Part shown: piece by piece, positions 46,391 to 54,671 of the stretch | How positions within the stretch are numbered: the first letter of the stretch is position 1 | How the letters are laid out: each line of letters starts with the position of its first letter | Assembly (NCBI RefSeq): GCF_003991355.1 | Contig: NZ_RCSU01000005.1 | Location: 248,001 to 312,000 of the forward strand | Direction of reading: 5' to 3' | Length of the DNA stretch: 64,000 nt | From: Pseudoflavitalea rhizosphaerae | Lineage (GTDB): Bacteria; Bacteroidota; Bacteroidia; Chitinophagales; Chitinophagaceae | The notes under the pieces: model-generated | What the model saw: only the letters and a program-made list of their open reading frames with translations | The model's database searches: none | Told to the model about the DNA's origin: nothing | Position numbers and translations under genes: made by a program

Positions 46391-46675
46391 ATGAAAACAA
46401 TTTCCGATTTCCAAAATAGAATGAAGTTGGGAGTAAAAGTAAAAGCCAAACTATTTAGGAAAGTAAACAATGAGCATATTTTAGAAAAAGATTATGGCGA
46501 AAGAGAAATCTCTATACACCAAACCAATCAATTTGCTCTAAAAACTATCATTGGAGATAAGATCACCAATAGTTGGTGCAGTTGGCCTACCCAAAAGCAG
46601 TTCCATCCGATTTCAGAAAACGAAATTGAAATTCACTTTGAATCTGGAAAATTAGTTTACACATTTCTGGATTAA
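46391..46675 (+). CDS. Unknown small protein
   Basis: 94 residues of beta-rich sequence, with EREISIHQTNQFALKT and NEIEIHFESGKLVYTFL near the end. No family recognised. It starts 54 bases after the DUF3150-like gene, a typical accessory gene of the element. Confidence 0.5.
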   Translation: MKTISDFQNRMKLGVKVKAKLFRKVNNEHILEKDYGEREISIHQTNQFALKTIIGDKITNSWCSWPTQKQFHPISENEIEIHFESGKLVYTFLD

Positions 46676-46717
46676 ACTAGATAGTGTATATTTTTAAACA
46701 TTCCTAAATAGAATTTT

Positions 46718-46981
46718 ATGAGCAATAATTATGTAGATATTAAAGTAACTATTTGGAATCGATTATGCTTCAATGAAGGGATTGATATGTCGAAGCTAGT
46801 CGAGATATTAGAGGCCAATCCGGTTGAAGTAATTATGAATGAAGAGAATGGGTTAGTTGAAAGCAGGGTTTTATTAGAAACAGAAGAGCTTATGCAGCCG
46901 TGTGAAAATGATGGACAATCTACTATCGAAGTGTATAAGTCTAATAAAATGATTTGGAATAATGCTATAATTCATTCTTGA
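46718..46981 (+). CDS. Unknown small protein
   Basis: 87 residues, acidic, with a segment FNEGIDMSKLVEILEANP that resembles small helix-strand proteins of Bacteroidetes elements. It may be related in shape to the 56-residue protein at 49781 (IDSELSVNEVLKELEQN). Function unknown. Confidence 0.5.
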   Translation: MSNNYVDIKVTIWNRLCFNEGIDMSKLVEILEANPVEVIMNEENGLVESRVLLETEELMQPCENDGQSTIEVYKSNKMIWNNAIIHS

Positions 46982-47093
46982 TCTCAAAATGAAGTGAAGA
47001 TTGGTTTCTTCTATACCCACACGGCCTTCAGGAATCTGAAAAAATGACCAATAAGATCGTTGCAGTTTACACTATACTAACAAAAATTCATTG

Positions 47094-47359
47094 ATGCAGA
47101 CTACTGCAATCTATCAGGATATAGGAAGATCTGGAAAGGGAGAAGATGGATATTTGGGAAACCCAATAAGACTTCAGCCCGGTGAATCGAGGGGGGGAGC
47201 ACGATTCAAAAATTTAAGGATTACTTCTATAAGAGATTAAAAACTGACCAGGAGTTCAAAGATAGGATTCATCAGTTAAAAGGTAAACGTTTGGGATGCT
47301 TTTGTAAGCCATTCCCATGTCATGGAGATGTAATAGCGGCCTACCTCAATAGTTTTTAA
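47094..47359 (+). pseudogene. DUF4326 protein with frameshift in a G run
   Basis: The first part reads IGRSGKGEDGYLGNPIRLQP. After a run of seven G at about 47191-47197 the frame must change to reach FKDYFYKRLKTDQEFKDRIH, KGKRLGCFCKPFPCHGDVIA and AYLNSF before the stop. Together this is a complete DUF4326 domain, with its Cys-x-Cys and CHGDV motif. One base gained or lost in the G run would restore it. DUF4326 proteins are common in phages and mobile elements; their function is not known. Confidence 0.8.
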
Positions 47360-47383
47360 ATTCTTTCTGATTTCACATTTCAA

Positions 47384-47415
47384 GCCCGGATGCGCAATTG
47401 TATCCGGGCATTTTC
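47384..47415 (+). terminator. Terminator after the DUF4326 gene
   Basis: Perfect stem GCCCGGAT / ATCCGGGC with a ten-base loop, then ATTTTC. Confidence 0.75.
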
Positions 47416-47446
47416 ATCTTCTCCATTTGCAAAATACCGAAGAATT

Positions 47447-48004
47447 ATGTCACATCTAAAAAAGTATTCACTCTATGATATGTTGGGAGATCTTGGCATT
47501 TATTTTAATTGGTCAATTAATGCACTTGTCCCAATCAAACTAAATGCAGCCGACAATTATTTTAAAATACATAAGGACACAGTAATTAGAGTTAGCCAAA
47601 TGCTTCTTCAACAAATTATGTTTATGCCAACAGAAATTTATCGAGGCATTCTGTTAAAAAAAGCTGTTACTACTCTTGAACCCCATCCGGAAATGGAGCA
47701 TTTATCATTTACGGAAGATATTAATGTTGCCAAATATTTTGCTAGTATTGATGGATTCGGAAGTGACAAAGTAAATCTGAATCTACTGCTGGGCGAATTC
47801 GGACACCTTATTAAGTACACCCCTTTTACTACCGAAGTTCTATTTCATCATAAGTTTTTGGATATACTTCCGTATACAGAAGCTTTGGCTAAAGTCAACT
47901 TCATACCACATGGGCACGTCGAGTGGTTGAAGGAACAAAAGGAGATTACAATCTTACAACCAGTAAGGCCATTCTATAATATACAGTTGTACACACATGA
48001 ATGA
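47447..48004 (+). CDS. Possible ADP-ribosyltransferase-like protein
   Basis: 185 residues. The order EIYRGILLKK, then LSFTEDINVAKYFA, then EVLFHHKFLD and a late EWLKEQKEITIL recalls the Arg - Ser-Phe/Thr - Glu pattern of R-S-E type ADP-ribosyltransferases. The match is by eye and weak at the last motif. The start ATG at 47447 avoids a terminator upstream. If real, it could be a toxin or modify host proteins on entry. It stands alone between terminator and small genes. Confidence 0.45.
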   Translation: MSHLKKYSLYDMLGDLGIYFNWSINALVPIKLNAADNYFKIHKDTVIRVSQMLLQQIMFMPTEIYRGILLKKAVTTLEPHPEMEHLSFTEDINVAKYFASIDGFGSDKVNLNLLLGEFGHLIKYTPFTTEVLFHHKFLDILPYTEALAKVNFIPHGHVEWLKEQKEITILQPVRPFYNIQLYTHE

Positions 48005-48053
48005 TTTGTCTACAGGTTTTTAAACTCTAATGTTTTTTAAAAAATATTGTAAA

Positions 48054-48392
48054 ATGAAAGCTGAAAAAATTCAAGAAGTGTTTGCTAGGGCAAGGGAATA
48101 TATTCTCGATGGAATTCTTTATTTCTATAAGAAAGTTGATGATAAGAATTATGGAGTTGTACTTCTTCCAAATCCTGTTGATCTTTCTGATGGTTCTGGT
48201 AATTACATAACAGGAATTGATATCGAATTTAACGACGTAGAGATCACACTACTTTTTCATCAAAAAAATGAGTATGATGATCCCGAAGATCCGCAATATC
48301 TCCATCATTTAAAGATCGAAGAACTTATTGAAGTCCTTTCAGAATTAGAACAACTAACCGGTTTGGAATTTGATCAGTCTTTTAATTTTTAA
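48054..48392 (+). CDS. Unknown small protein
   Basis: 112 residues from ATG 48054 (an ATG at 48030 is possible). A beta-rich part with VVLLPNPVDLSDGSGNYITG is followed by an acidic helix LKIEELIEVLSELEQL. No known family. Confidence 0.5.
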   Translation: MKAEKIQEVFARAREYILDGILYFYKKVDDKNYGVVLLPNPVDLSDGSGNYITGIDIEFNDVEITLLFHQKNEYDDPEDPQYLHHLKIEELIEVLSELEQLTGLEFDQSFNF

Positions 48393-48416
48393 TTTAACAA
48401 AAAGGAAAACTATTGT

Positions 48417-48788
48417 ATGTCAAATTCAACAAAGCGAAAAGGATACCGATCTCCTAAAAATGGACACCTTGGAGTTTATACATTGTGTTCTGGACCTGAT
48501 CCATCCGGGCCCATTCCAGGTGAAAGACTAATTATTGTAATCTATGATAAGGAGGACAACATTGTACGAAAATTGGAACAGGTAAAAGGAAATTGTTTCG
48601 ATGAAGGGTACATTGACTTTTTCAATTCTTTGCATTGCCGTCCGTCTGTTCATGAATACTACATGGTAGACACTGATAAAGATGGAAATAAGCAAATACT
48701 TGCAACCCATAAATCACCTTCAGAAGCTATTCTATGGCTAAAAGAGAACGTGCCTATATGGGTGCAACTACATGGTTTGTCACAATAA
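48417..48788 (+). CDS. Unknown small protein
   Basis: 123 residues, basic N-terminus (STKRKGYRSPKNGHLG), then a beta-alpha domain with IIVIYDKEDNIVRKLEQV. It starts 24 bases after the preceding small gene and ends before a terminator. Not recognised. Confidence 0.5.
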   Translation: MSNSTKRKGYRSPKNGHLGVYTLCSGPDPSGPIPGERLIIVIYDKEDNIVRKLEQVKGNCFDEGYIDFFNSLHCRPSVHEYYMVDTDKDGNKQILATHKSPSEAILWLKENVPIWVQLHGLSQ

Positions 48789-48858
48789 GAAACTATACCC
48801 TTTGTCAATTAGTTCGTAATTACTTATTTCTTGTTTAATACTTTTATGTTTTACTAAG

Positions 48859-48896
48859 AAGCTCGAATATAGAATACAATGTTCGGGCTTTATTAT
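48859..48896 (+). terminator. Terminator-like hairpin
   Basis: AAGCTCGAA pairs with TTCGGGCTT (one G-U) around a 14-base loop, then TATTATTT. Confidence 0.6.
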
Positions 48897-48978
48897 TTAT
48901 AAAAGCTCATTATGAATCAGTTTGTTTCTGCATCAATAATGCTCAATGGTCTACTATTAAAATCAATACGCAATTATT

Positions 48979-49263
48979 ATGAATAAAAGACTTATCAATA
49001 TAATTGCCTGTGCTTTCTCAAAAATTTTAAAAGAATGGTTAACATACGAACAGCTTTCCTTTATTAATAAACGTAACGATTCCGAAGGCTTTAATAGCAG
49101 TTTTTGTGCCTCTCATCAATTTTGCGATGCTAACATGGCTATGAATGAAGCTTTCCGTAGGGTATTACAAAGAGACGCTAATGTTAATTGTTGTAAAGAT
49201 ACAAGCATATGGAATGAGGCATGGGACATTGCAAAAAAAGAACATTTCTTTATTGAACCTTAA
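48979..49263 (+). CDS. Unknown small protein
   Basis: 94 residues, helical, with several Cys (FCASHQFCDAN and NCCKD). The segment FCDANMAMNEAFRRVLQRDA is seen in short accessory proteins of this kind of element. Possible metal binding, not shown. Confidence 0.5.
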   Translation: MNKRLINIIACAFSKILKEWLTYEQLSFINKRNDSEGFNSSFCASHQFCDANMAMNEAFRRVLQRDANVNCCKDTSIWNEAWDIAKKEHFFIEP

Positions 49264-49326
49264 TAACTCAAATGCTATTGAATTAATGCTCTTTTATTGA
49301 AAGAAATTCAATAGGGACAAAAGAAT

Positions 49327-49635
49327 ATGCTTATGCTTTACCTACACCTATTTCATGGAAGATTCGATCCCAGTCAAGAAATGGATGATTGGGGGTTTGA
49401 CGGCCCCGTAATTGGGCCAGTTAATATTTCATGGACTTATGGAAATATTAAAGTACACGGCGAGAATTGTACTGGTTTTGTTGAGTTGCAATTTTCAATA
49501 GGAGGAGATCTTATTTACTTTGATGGAAGTTATTATGGAGATTTTGAAATATGCGAATCTGAAGATGATATAATTGAGAAAAGTACTGTATTATCATTCG
49601 ATCAATTTATGAAAGCTTCTCCCGGATATATTTGA
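49327..49635 (+). CDS. Unknown small protein
   Basis: 102 residues. Segment YLHLFHGRFDPSQEMDDWGF suggests a beta-rich acidic protein with low isoelectric point. An ATG two codons later (49333) is an alternative start. Function unknown. Confidence 0.5.
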   Translation: MLMLYLHLFHGRFDPSQEMDDWGFDGPVIGPVNISWTYGNIKVHGENCTGFVELQFSIGGDLIYFDGSYYGDFEICESEDDIIEKSTVLSFDQFMKASPGYI

Positions 49636-49780
49636 TGACATGCTATAATTACTATTAGGATAATGGCATATTGCTCTTCAGAAAGAACCTTCTATTAATG
49701 CATAGCGATCCTTCAATCTGCCACACTATTTACAGATGTGAAAATAAATAAATTTCAATTAAAACCTAAATTTTATCTAT

Positions 49781-49951
49781 ATGCGACAAACATTCTATGC
49801 GCGAATCAAAATCATAATTGATTCAGAACTTTCAGTTAACGAAGTTCTTAAAGAATTAGAGCAAAATTCATTTTATTCAATTGATTCTACAGAAAACGTT
49901 GTTGTAATGGACACCGAATGGCTTGAAACAACTTATAATAATGAAAATTAG
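49781..49951 (+). CDS. Unknown 56-residue protein
   Basis: ATG 49781 to TAG 49951. It reads MRQTFYARIKIIIDSELSVN, then an amphipathic helix. It overlaps the next start by 11 bases, which supports real translation. Similar in shape to the protein at 46718. Confidence 0.45.
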   Translation: MRQTFYARIKIIIDSELSVNEVLKELEQNSFYSIDSTENVVVMDTEWLETTYNNEN

Positions 49952-50180
49952 CCACTTAAAACCTGGAACTAAGCTAATGTGGGATGCTCCCACTAACGAA
50001 TTGATTGATCCTGAAAAGAGAATAATTCATCCTGTCATCATTGGACACAAGCACTATGACCGACCTTGGGTAAAAGTGCATTCTGATTTGAGTAGTAACT
50101 GGATGGGGCCAGAACAGGAATATCTTAGATATCCTACATCCGAAGAACTTAATACATTAACATGGCCCGAATTAAAATGA
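49941..50180 (+). CDS. Unknown small protein
   Basis: 79 residues from ATG 49941. The segment VIIGHKHYDRPWVKVHSDLS, together with the WMGPEQEYLRYPTSEEL part, suggests a small beta-rich domain. Coupled at both ends: it overlaps the gene before by 11 bases and shares an ATGA with the gene after. No family recognised. Confidence 0.5.
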   Translation: MKISHLKPGTKLMWDAPTNELIDPEKRIIHPVIIGHKHYDRPWVKVHSDLSSNWMGPEQEYLRYPTSEELNTLTWPELK

Positions 50181-50464
50181 CTTCTATGAAACAAGAAAAA
50201 ATAAAACTCATTAAAATAATTACCGGGCTTTATCATTTAACCGAAGAAAAGGCCTATAAAGATGTTGCTTTTAAGAAGTATATCCATTTGTCAACTGATA
50301 AAGGCAAACGTATTACAGGAATCAGTATGTCTGATGATCTTAAAATTATTTACCACCTGGAAGATACTAACCTAGTTTCCTTTGGATGGAGTGATATAGC
50401 GGAATTGGAGATTAACATGCTGAAAAAAATTAAAAAAGAGCTTCAAACACTGAATGGACTTTAA
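50177..50464 (+). CDS. Unknown small protein
   Basis: 95 residues from the ATG at 50177 that overlaps the previous stop (ATGA). Alternative starts are 50162 and 50186. Helical and basic, with KKYIHLSTDKGKRITGISMS in the middle. It ends one base before the convergent YhcG-type nuclease gene. Confidence 0.5.
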   Translation: MTSMKQEKIKLIKIITGLYHLTEEKAYKDVAFKKYIHLSTDKGKRITGISMSDDLKIIYHLEDTNLVSFGWSDIAELEINMLKKIKKELQTLNGL

Positions 50465-50465
50465 T

Positions 50466-51548
50466 TTATTTCTCCCCTAAGTTATTTTTATTCTGCAATC
50501 CTTTCATCAATTCTTCAACTGACGGTAGGCTACCTTTAAAATCATTTGGGACTTCTTTGGTTAACCTGTACTCTGAAACTCCCACGGGACTTTTTAGATT
50601 TCGCAAAGCATATTCCACTACAATTTTGTCAGAACTCTTACACAATAATAATCCTATTGTCGGATTATCGGATGGTAGCTTTAATTGTTGGTCTATTACA
50701 GAAAGATAGAAATTTAACTGACCGACAAATTCAGGTTTGAAGGGACAAATTTTAAGCTCCACGATTAAGTAGCTATGCAAACGCGAATGGTAAAAAAGTA
50801 AATCAATGTAGAAATCATTGTTACCGACCTTCAGTTGGTATTGTTTTCCCATAAATGCGAATCCTTGACCAAGTTCCAGGAGCAATCGTTGAATCTGGTC
50901 AATCATCGCATTTTCAAGATCTCGCTCTTTTGCCTCCTTTCCAATGGTCAAGAAATCAAAAATGTATGGACTTTTTAAGGTTGCGCGGAGGAGGTCAGCT
51001 TGCGGTTGTGGGAGGGTGGCCGCGAAATTATGCTGGGCGCTTCCTTTTCTTTGGTAAAGATTTCCCTTTAGTTCCCTTAGGAGATCGGCCCTTGACCAAT
51101 TATTATTTATAATTTCCTGGATATAAAATAAAGCTTCAGTTACATTCTTACACTTTGTAATTATTTCTCGGTGATGCCCCCAGGGTATTTCTACAATAAG
51201 TCCTAATACTGTATTTCCTTGTTCCGGCAATTGTGCCGCAGCTTGTGGCACAATTGAGCCCTGAGAGTAAAATGACACCCATTTGCGAATATAAAAAACG
51301 TTGCGGGTTGAAAATCCACTCATTTCAGGAAAAGCCCGACCAAGATCTGTCGATAGTTGGGGAATAAGGGCATCGCCCCAGGAAGCGACCTTTAGTTTTT
51401 CCTGAATTTGCTGGCCTAAGTGCCAGTAAAGGGTCAAAAGTTCCCTGTTGACTTGCAAGGCTGCCTTGGATTGAGCTGCACGGATTTGCCTTTTAAGACC
51501 CACTAACCATTCCTGATAAGAATGATCATTTAGAAATAGATTGTTCAT
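50466..51548 (-). CDS. YhcG-type PD-(D/E)XK nuclease family protein (DUF1016)
   Basis: 360 residues. The N-terminal DUF1016 domain has VNRELLTLYWHLGQQIQEKL and FSTRNVFYIRKWVSFY. The C-terminal nuclease domain has DFYIDLLFYHSRLHSYLIVE then ELKICPFKPEFVGQLNFYL, the Asp and Glu-x-Lys of the PD-(D/E)XK core. Such genes are frequent in mobile elements and restriction loci and are thought to act on DNA. It is the only minus-strand gene in this part, so it is probably independent cargo. Confidence 0.85.
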   Translation of the reverse strand: MNNLFLNDHSYQEWLVGLKRQIRAAQSKAALQVNRELLTLYWHLGQQIQEKLKVASWGDALIPQLSTDLGRAFPEMSGFSTRNVFYIRKWVSFYSQGSIVPQAAAQLPEQGNTVLGLIVEIPWGHHREIITKCKNVTEALFYIQEIINNNWSRADLLRELKGNLYQRKGSAQHNFAATLPQPQADLLRATLKSPYIFDFLTIGKEAKERDLENAMIDQIQRLLLELGQGFAFMGKQYQLKVGNNDFYIDLLFYHSRLHSYLIVELKICPFKPEFVGQLNFYLSVIDQQLKLPSDNPTIGLLLCKSSDKIVVEYALRNLKSPVGVSEYRLTKEVPNDFKGSLPSVEELMKGLQNKNNLGEK

Positions 51549-51708
51549 TGCCTGTAAGCTTTATTTATGAATCGCCTGCAGGTAGGAAAAATAAGTTATG
51601 GCAGTGTAAAAATAATGCTGATTCTATAGAGAAGTTACAGGTCAATTTTATTTGAATTCATTTGATCCACTTTGAAATGAAAAATTGAAAAACAAAAATC
51701 TAATAGGT

Positions 51709-52053
51709 ATGAGAAGAAAAGTAATAAAAAACAGAAAAAACAATGAACCAACGGAATATTACCTGGCGGGAGATCTAATTACAATCCTAGATGTAGGTGA
51801 ATTTCCCAGTTTGCTACTAACCATGTGGGAGGAAGAGGATGAAATCAGAAGAACATTTAAGTTATGCGCTGTGACGGCAGAATTTATTTACTATGCAGAT
51901 GAAGAAGAAGGGGATGCTAGTGGAAACACAGTGATGTTAAATAGGCAAATGGAACTAGTATCTGACAACTTTCTTGCATCTAACGATCTCGTTGGTTTGG
52001 TAGAGAACAATATTGAATTATTATGGATTTCAGATGCTGTGAAATATTGGTAA
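51709..52053 (+). CDS. Unknown small protein
   Basis: 114 residues from ATG 51709. A basic start (MRRKVIKNRKNNEPTEYY) leads to an acidic domain with VGEFPSLLLTMWEEEDEIRR. Ends exactly where the next gene starts, so they form a pair. Confidence 0.5.
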   Translation: MRRKVIKNRKNNEPTEYYLAGDLITILDVGEFPSLLLTMWEEEDEIRRTFKLCAVTAEFIYYADEEEGDASGNTVMLNRQMELVSDNFLASNDLVGLVENNIELLWISDAVKYW

Positions 52054-52302
52054 ATGGAAGAGTTTTTCAGGCCACAACTCATTACACCTGAAATTGAAGG
52101 TCTTCTCAATGGATGGGATGTAGAAAAGCTCACAGATAATGAGAAGACAGTTTATTTCAGATATAGGTATAGTGGACCTGTAAAATATAGCAAATCGCAA
52201 TCGCTTATGGCTGTAATGGCTGTGGAGCTGGGTCTGGGTCAGGACAATTACAGTGATCAGCTTGCTGCTATATTGGAGATGTTGATGGGAAAAAAATCTT
52301 AG
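52054..52302 (+). CDS. Unknown small protein paired with the gene before
   Basis: 82 residues. Starts at the base after the previous stop codon (TAAATG). Contains LLNGWDVEKLTDNEKTVYFR. Helical, no known motif. The tight pairing could suggest a two-gene unit such as toxin-antitoxin, but no hallmark is seen. Confidence 0.5.
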   Translation: MEEFFRPQLITPEIEGLLNGWDVEKLTDNEKTVYFRYRYSGPVKYSKSQSLMAVMAVELGLGQDNYSDQLAAILEMLMGKKS

Positions 52303-52417
52303 TGTGCTTTAAGCTGTATGAGGTACTTAGATGGCCTAATTATTGCTGTAAATAAGCATTTTATAGCTATTAATTTGTATTAATTTAATAAGTTTACTAT
52401 ATCTAAATCATCATCCA

Positions 52418-52996
52418 ATGAAATCTTTAATTTCTAACCTATTGTCTGTTGTTTTTACCTTTCTAATAGCTGGTTGTAGTGATAAGCTGACTAGTAGCAA
52501 GGCCGAAAGAATTATTAAAGAAGCCATCAAATTCCCTGTTACAGAAAAGGAAAGTTTTGAGCATGGACTAGTAATTCATGATTGGGATTCACTTCCTCGA
52601 GTATATTATAGGCTTTCAGAAAAAGGTATGTTTTCGGTCGAATATATTGGTGACCGTAGTGGATTTCCTTTCGGACATGAATACTTATTTAGGGTGACGC
52701 CTTCCCTCGAATCGAAGAAATATTACACTGAGGGTAATCCCAAAAAAGACGAGCAAACAAGCGAATTGAAATATAAGAGCTGGTTTAAAACTTGTGATGT
52801 TGAATTTGACGATATCAAAGAGATTCGTGAAATACCCGCTTTCAACGGTGCCGAAATAACCTACCAGGTAAAAAGAATCAACTTTACGCCATTTTGGGAG
52901 GTTTATCTCGATGGAACTTTGCCTAAGCGAGATACAATTCAATTAAAAGGATTTTCTGCCTTAAAAACTAATGACGGCTGGAAAGCTGCGAGGTAA
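52418..52996 (+). CDS. Lipoprotein of unknown function
   Basis: 192 residues with a lipoprotein signal (cleavage before Cys in LIAGCSDK). The mature part is beta-rich, with FNGAEITYQVKRINFTPFWE near the end. A broken copy of its last 30 residues lies at 53700-53800, so the gene was once duplicated. Entry exclusion or immunity would fit a conjugative element, but nothing shows it. Confidence 0.6.
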   Translation: MKSLISNLLSVVFTFLIAGCSDKLTSSKAERIIKEAIKFPVTEKESFEHGLVIHDWDSLPRVYYRLSEKGMFSVEYIGDRSGFPFGHEYLFRVTPSLESKKYYTEGNPKKDEQTSELKYKSWFKTCDVEFDDIKEIREIPAFNGAEITYQVKRINFTPFWEVYLDGTLPKRDTIQLKGFSALKTNDGWKAAR

Positions 52997-53042
52997 TTAA
53001 ATTCGACGTACTTTCGTCTGAAATATTCGGATTATTTAAGAT

Positions 53043-53675
53043 ATGAGTTATGCTTCTGTATATATTACTCCTGAACTAAATATGGCATTGGGACTCAAAC
53101 CTGGATTTGGGGAGAATGAGGAATTACATCGAAAAATCGTTCAGTTTATTGAGGACTATCAGACCAGATTCTTAAGTAATTGGAATGAGAATAAAGGGGA
53201 AGCCATATTATCTGCTTTCCGATCATTGGATGAAGTATTCAATAAAAGAGAATTAAGGAAAGGTAAGGTCAGCTGTAAAAAGGGATGTTCATTTTGCTGC
53301 AATTTGAATGTTAGAATATCAAAAATTGAAGCAATTGTAATTGCAGATTATTGCCGGCAAAATGGTTTCTCAATTTCCCCCCACTATTTAGAATCAAAAT
53401 TAGCCATAAGTGAATCAGATTTTCCTTTAAGCCAAGTAAAGAGATGTGTCTTTTTGAAAAACAATGAATGTTCAATTTATGAAGTGCGACCATTTGCTTG
53501 CAGAAGGTATCTTGTGAAATCCAATCCTGATTACTGTAATCTTGAACAAGGTCTTTTGGAAAAAGTAATTAGGTATGTCAATATCGACGCAGAATTGTTC
53601 ATTTCTGCTCTATTGCCAATATTTGGCCGTGAGGAAGGGCGATTACCTGAAATGATGCTTCCTTTTGCGCAGTAG
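53043..53675 (+). CDS. YkgJ-family cysteine cluster protein
   Basis: 210 residues. The pattern CKKGCSFCCNLNV, then KRCVFLKNNECSIYEVRPFA and CRRYL, followed by a last Cys, is typical of the YkgJ/Fe-S type metal-binding family (CxxxCxxCC then CxxYxxRPxxCR). Binds a metal or Fe-S cluster; no reaction is known for certain. It lies between the lipoprotein gene and its broken copy. Confidence 0.85.
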   Translation: MSYASVYITPELNMALGLKPGFGENEELHRKIVQFIEDYQTRFLSNWNENKGEAILSAFRSLDEVFNKRELRKGKVSCKKGCSFCCNLNVRISKIEAIVIADYCRQNGFSISPHYLESKLAISESDFPLSQVKRCVFLKNNECSIYEVRPFACRRYLVKSNPDYCNLEQGLLEKVIRYVNIDAELFISALLPIFGREEGRLPEMMLPFAQ

Positions 53676-53699
53676 TCCATGAACCGCCTACTAGGTCCG

Positions 53700-53800
53700 C
53701 ATAGTCAATTTTACACCCTTTTGGGAAGTTTACTTTAGCCGAAGCCTTGCCAATGACTGATACTGTCCAAATCAAGATTTTTTCGGCTTTAAATGCTCTA
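53700..53800 (+). pseudogene. C-terminal remnant of a lipoprotein paralogue
   Basis: Reads NFTPFWEVYFSRSLAND and then, one frame shifted, DTVQIKIFSALNA, which corresponds to NFTPFWEVYLDGTLPKRDT and IQLKGFSALK in the lipoprotein at 52418. The gene before it was lost, probably by deletion joining the YkgJ gene to this tail. Confidence 0.65.
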
Positions 53801-54099
53801 CAATTTCCTCGATTCTTCACAGTCTATTCCTTTCTAATGATGCTTCCCAGTCACTTTTTCAATAATTTTTCATACTAATCCTCATTAATAGGCAAGTCAG
53901 AAATAATTGTCTTTCATGCATATTATACTGTATTATGTTATTTTATATCTTCGCACTGATAATAACTATGGCTTAAACCGATTCAAACAGGTATAATTGT
54001 GGAGGGTAGGAAATCGGGTAGGTTTTTGAAATATAGAGTTGTAAAACATTGATATAGAAATGATTAGTAACGCTTTTTAAACTCCCAGCGGGATCACAG

Positions 54100-54126
54100 A
54101 AAGCTACGTTATGCGTAGCTTTTTTC
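54100..54126. terminator. Terminator near the element boundary
   Basis: Perfect stem AAAGCTACG / CGTAGCTTT with a five-base loop, then TTTTC. Confidence 0.7.
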
Positions 54127-54254
54127 ATTTTAAGCTGCATTTTGGAAAACAAGGCTGCAATACCTGTTCCTATCGCACGAAAATATTCCGCAATTTTTCC
54201 CCCCTTTATTTTGTTACTTCGCCTAAATCATTCAACTCAAAACTGCTTCATCCT

Positions 54255-54632
54255 ATGCCACATTTTGTAATAGAATGTTCAAGCAATGTGTTGGCTATGC
54301 AGCCGGCAGCTATTATAATGAACACCGTTTATGCCGCTGCCGATTCCACCGGCTTGTTTGCTCCGAACGACATCAAGGTCCGCATCAATAGTTACGATAA
54401 TTATTTACTTGGCGAAGGAAAGCAAAGCTTCCTGCACATTTATGCTGGTATAATGGAAGGCAGGACCACCAGTCAAAAAGCGGCACTCTCCAGTCTTATC
54501 ATACAAAAGCTGGCACTGCTGCTTACTGATGTTTCATTCCTATCTATGAATGTCAGTGAATTTGAACTGGCCACCTATTCTAACAGATCGCTGATCAACC
54601 CCCTCAATACAGACAGGAACAGGCATTTCTGA
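54255..54632 (+). CDS. 5-carboxymethyl-2-hydroxymuconate isomerase-like protein
   Basis: 125 residues from ATG 54255. PHFVIECSSNVL at the start (the catalytic N-terminal Pro follows Met), DIKVRINSYDNYLLGEGKQS, and FLHIYAGIMEGRTTSQKAAL match the CHMI/HpaF tautomerase family. In homoprotocatechuate breakdown this enzyme isomerises the ring-cleavage product. No other genes of that pathway are nearby, so the true substrate is open. The longer frame upstream contains a terminator and is rejected. Confidence 0.8.
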   Translation: MPHFVIECSSNVLAMQPAAIIMNTVYAAADSTGLFAPNDIKVRINSYDNYLLGEGKQSFLHIYAGIMEGRTTSQKAALSSLIIQKLALLLTDVSFLSMNVSEFELATYSNRSLINPLNTDRNRHF

Positions 54633-54671
54633 TTTGTTGTTTGTTCCAGGATTTGCTTGTCCATTTAAAAA

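Larger units (their letters stand above)
53676..54254. other. Stretch at the composition boundary
   Basis: Contains the lipoprotein remnant (53700-53800), a promoter-like TATCTTCG at 53946, a segment CTCCCAGCGGGATCACAG at 54082-54099, and a terminator. Base composition changes here from A+T-rich to more G+C-rich. It may contain the end of the mobile element; no complete tRNA is visible. Confidence 0.4.

Noticed and set aside
1591-49951. Reassignment of TAG as a sense codon in this organism
   Set aside because: SusC, the kinase remnant, the decayed gene and the 56-residue gene end at TAG where homologous or coupled ends are expected, so TAG works as a stop.
54082-54099. tRNA gene at the element boundary
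   Set aside because: Only about 18 bases resemble a tRNA end; no cloverleaf can be formed upstream.
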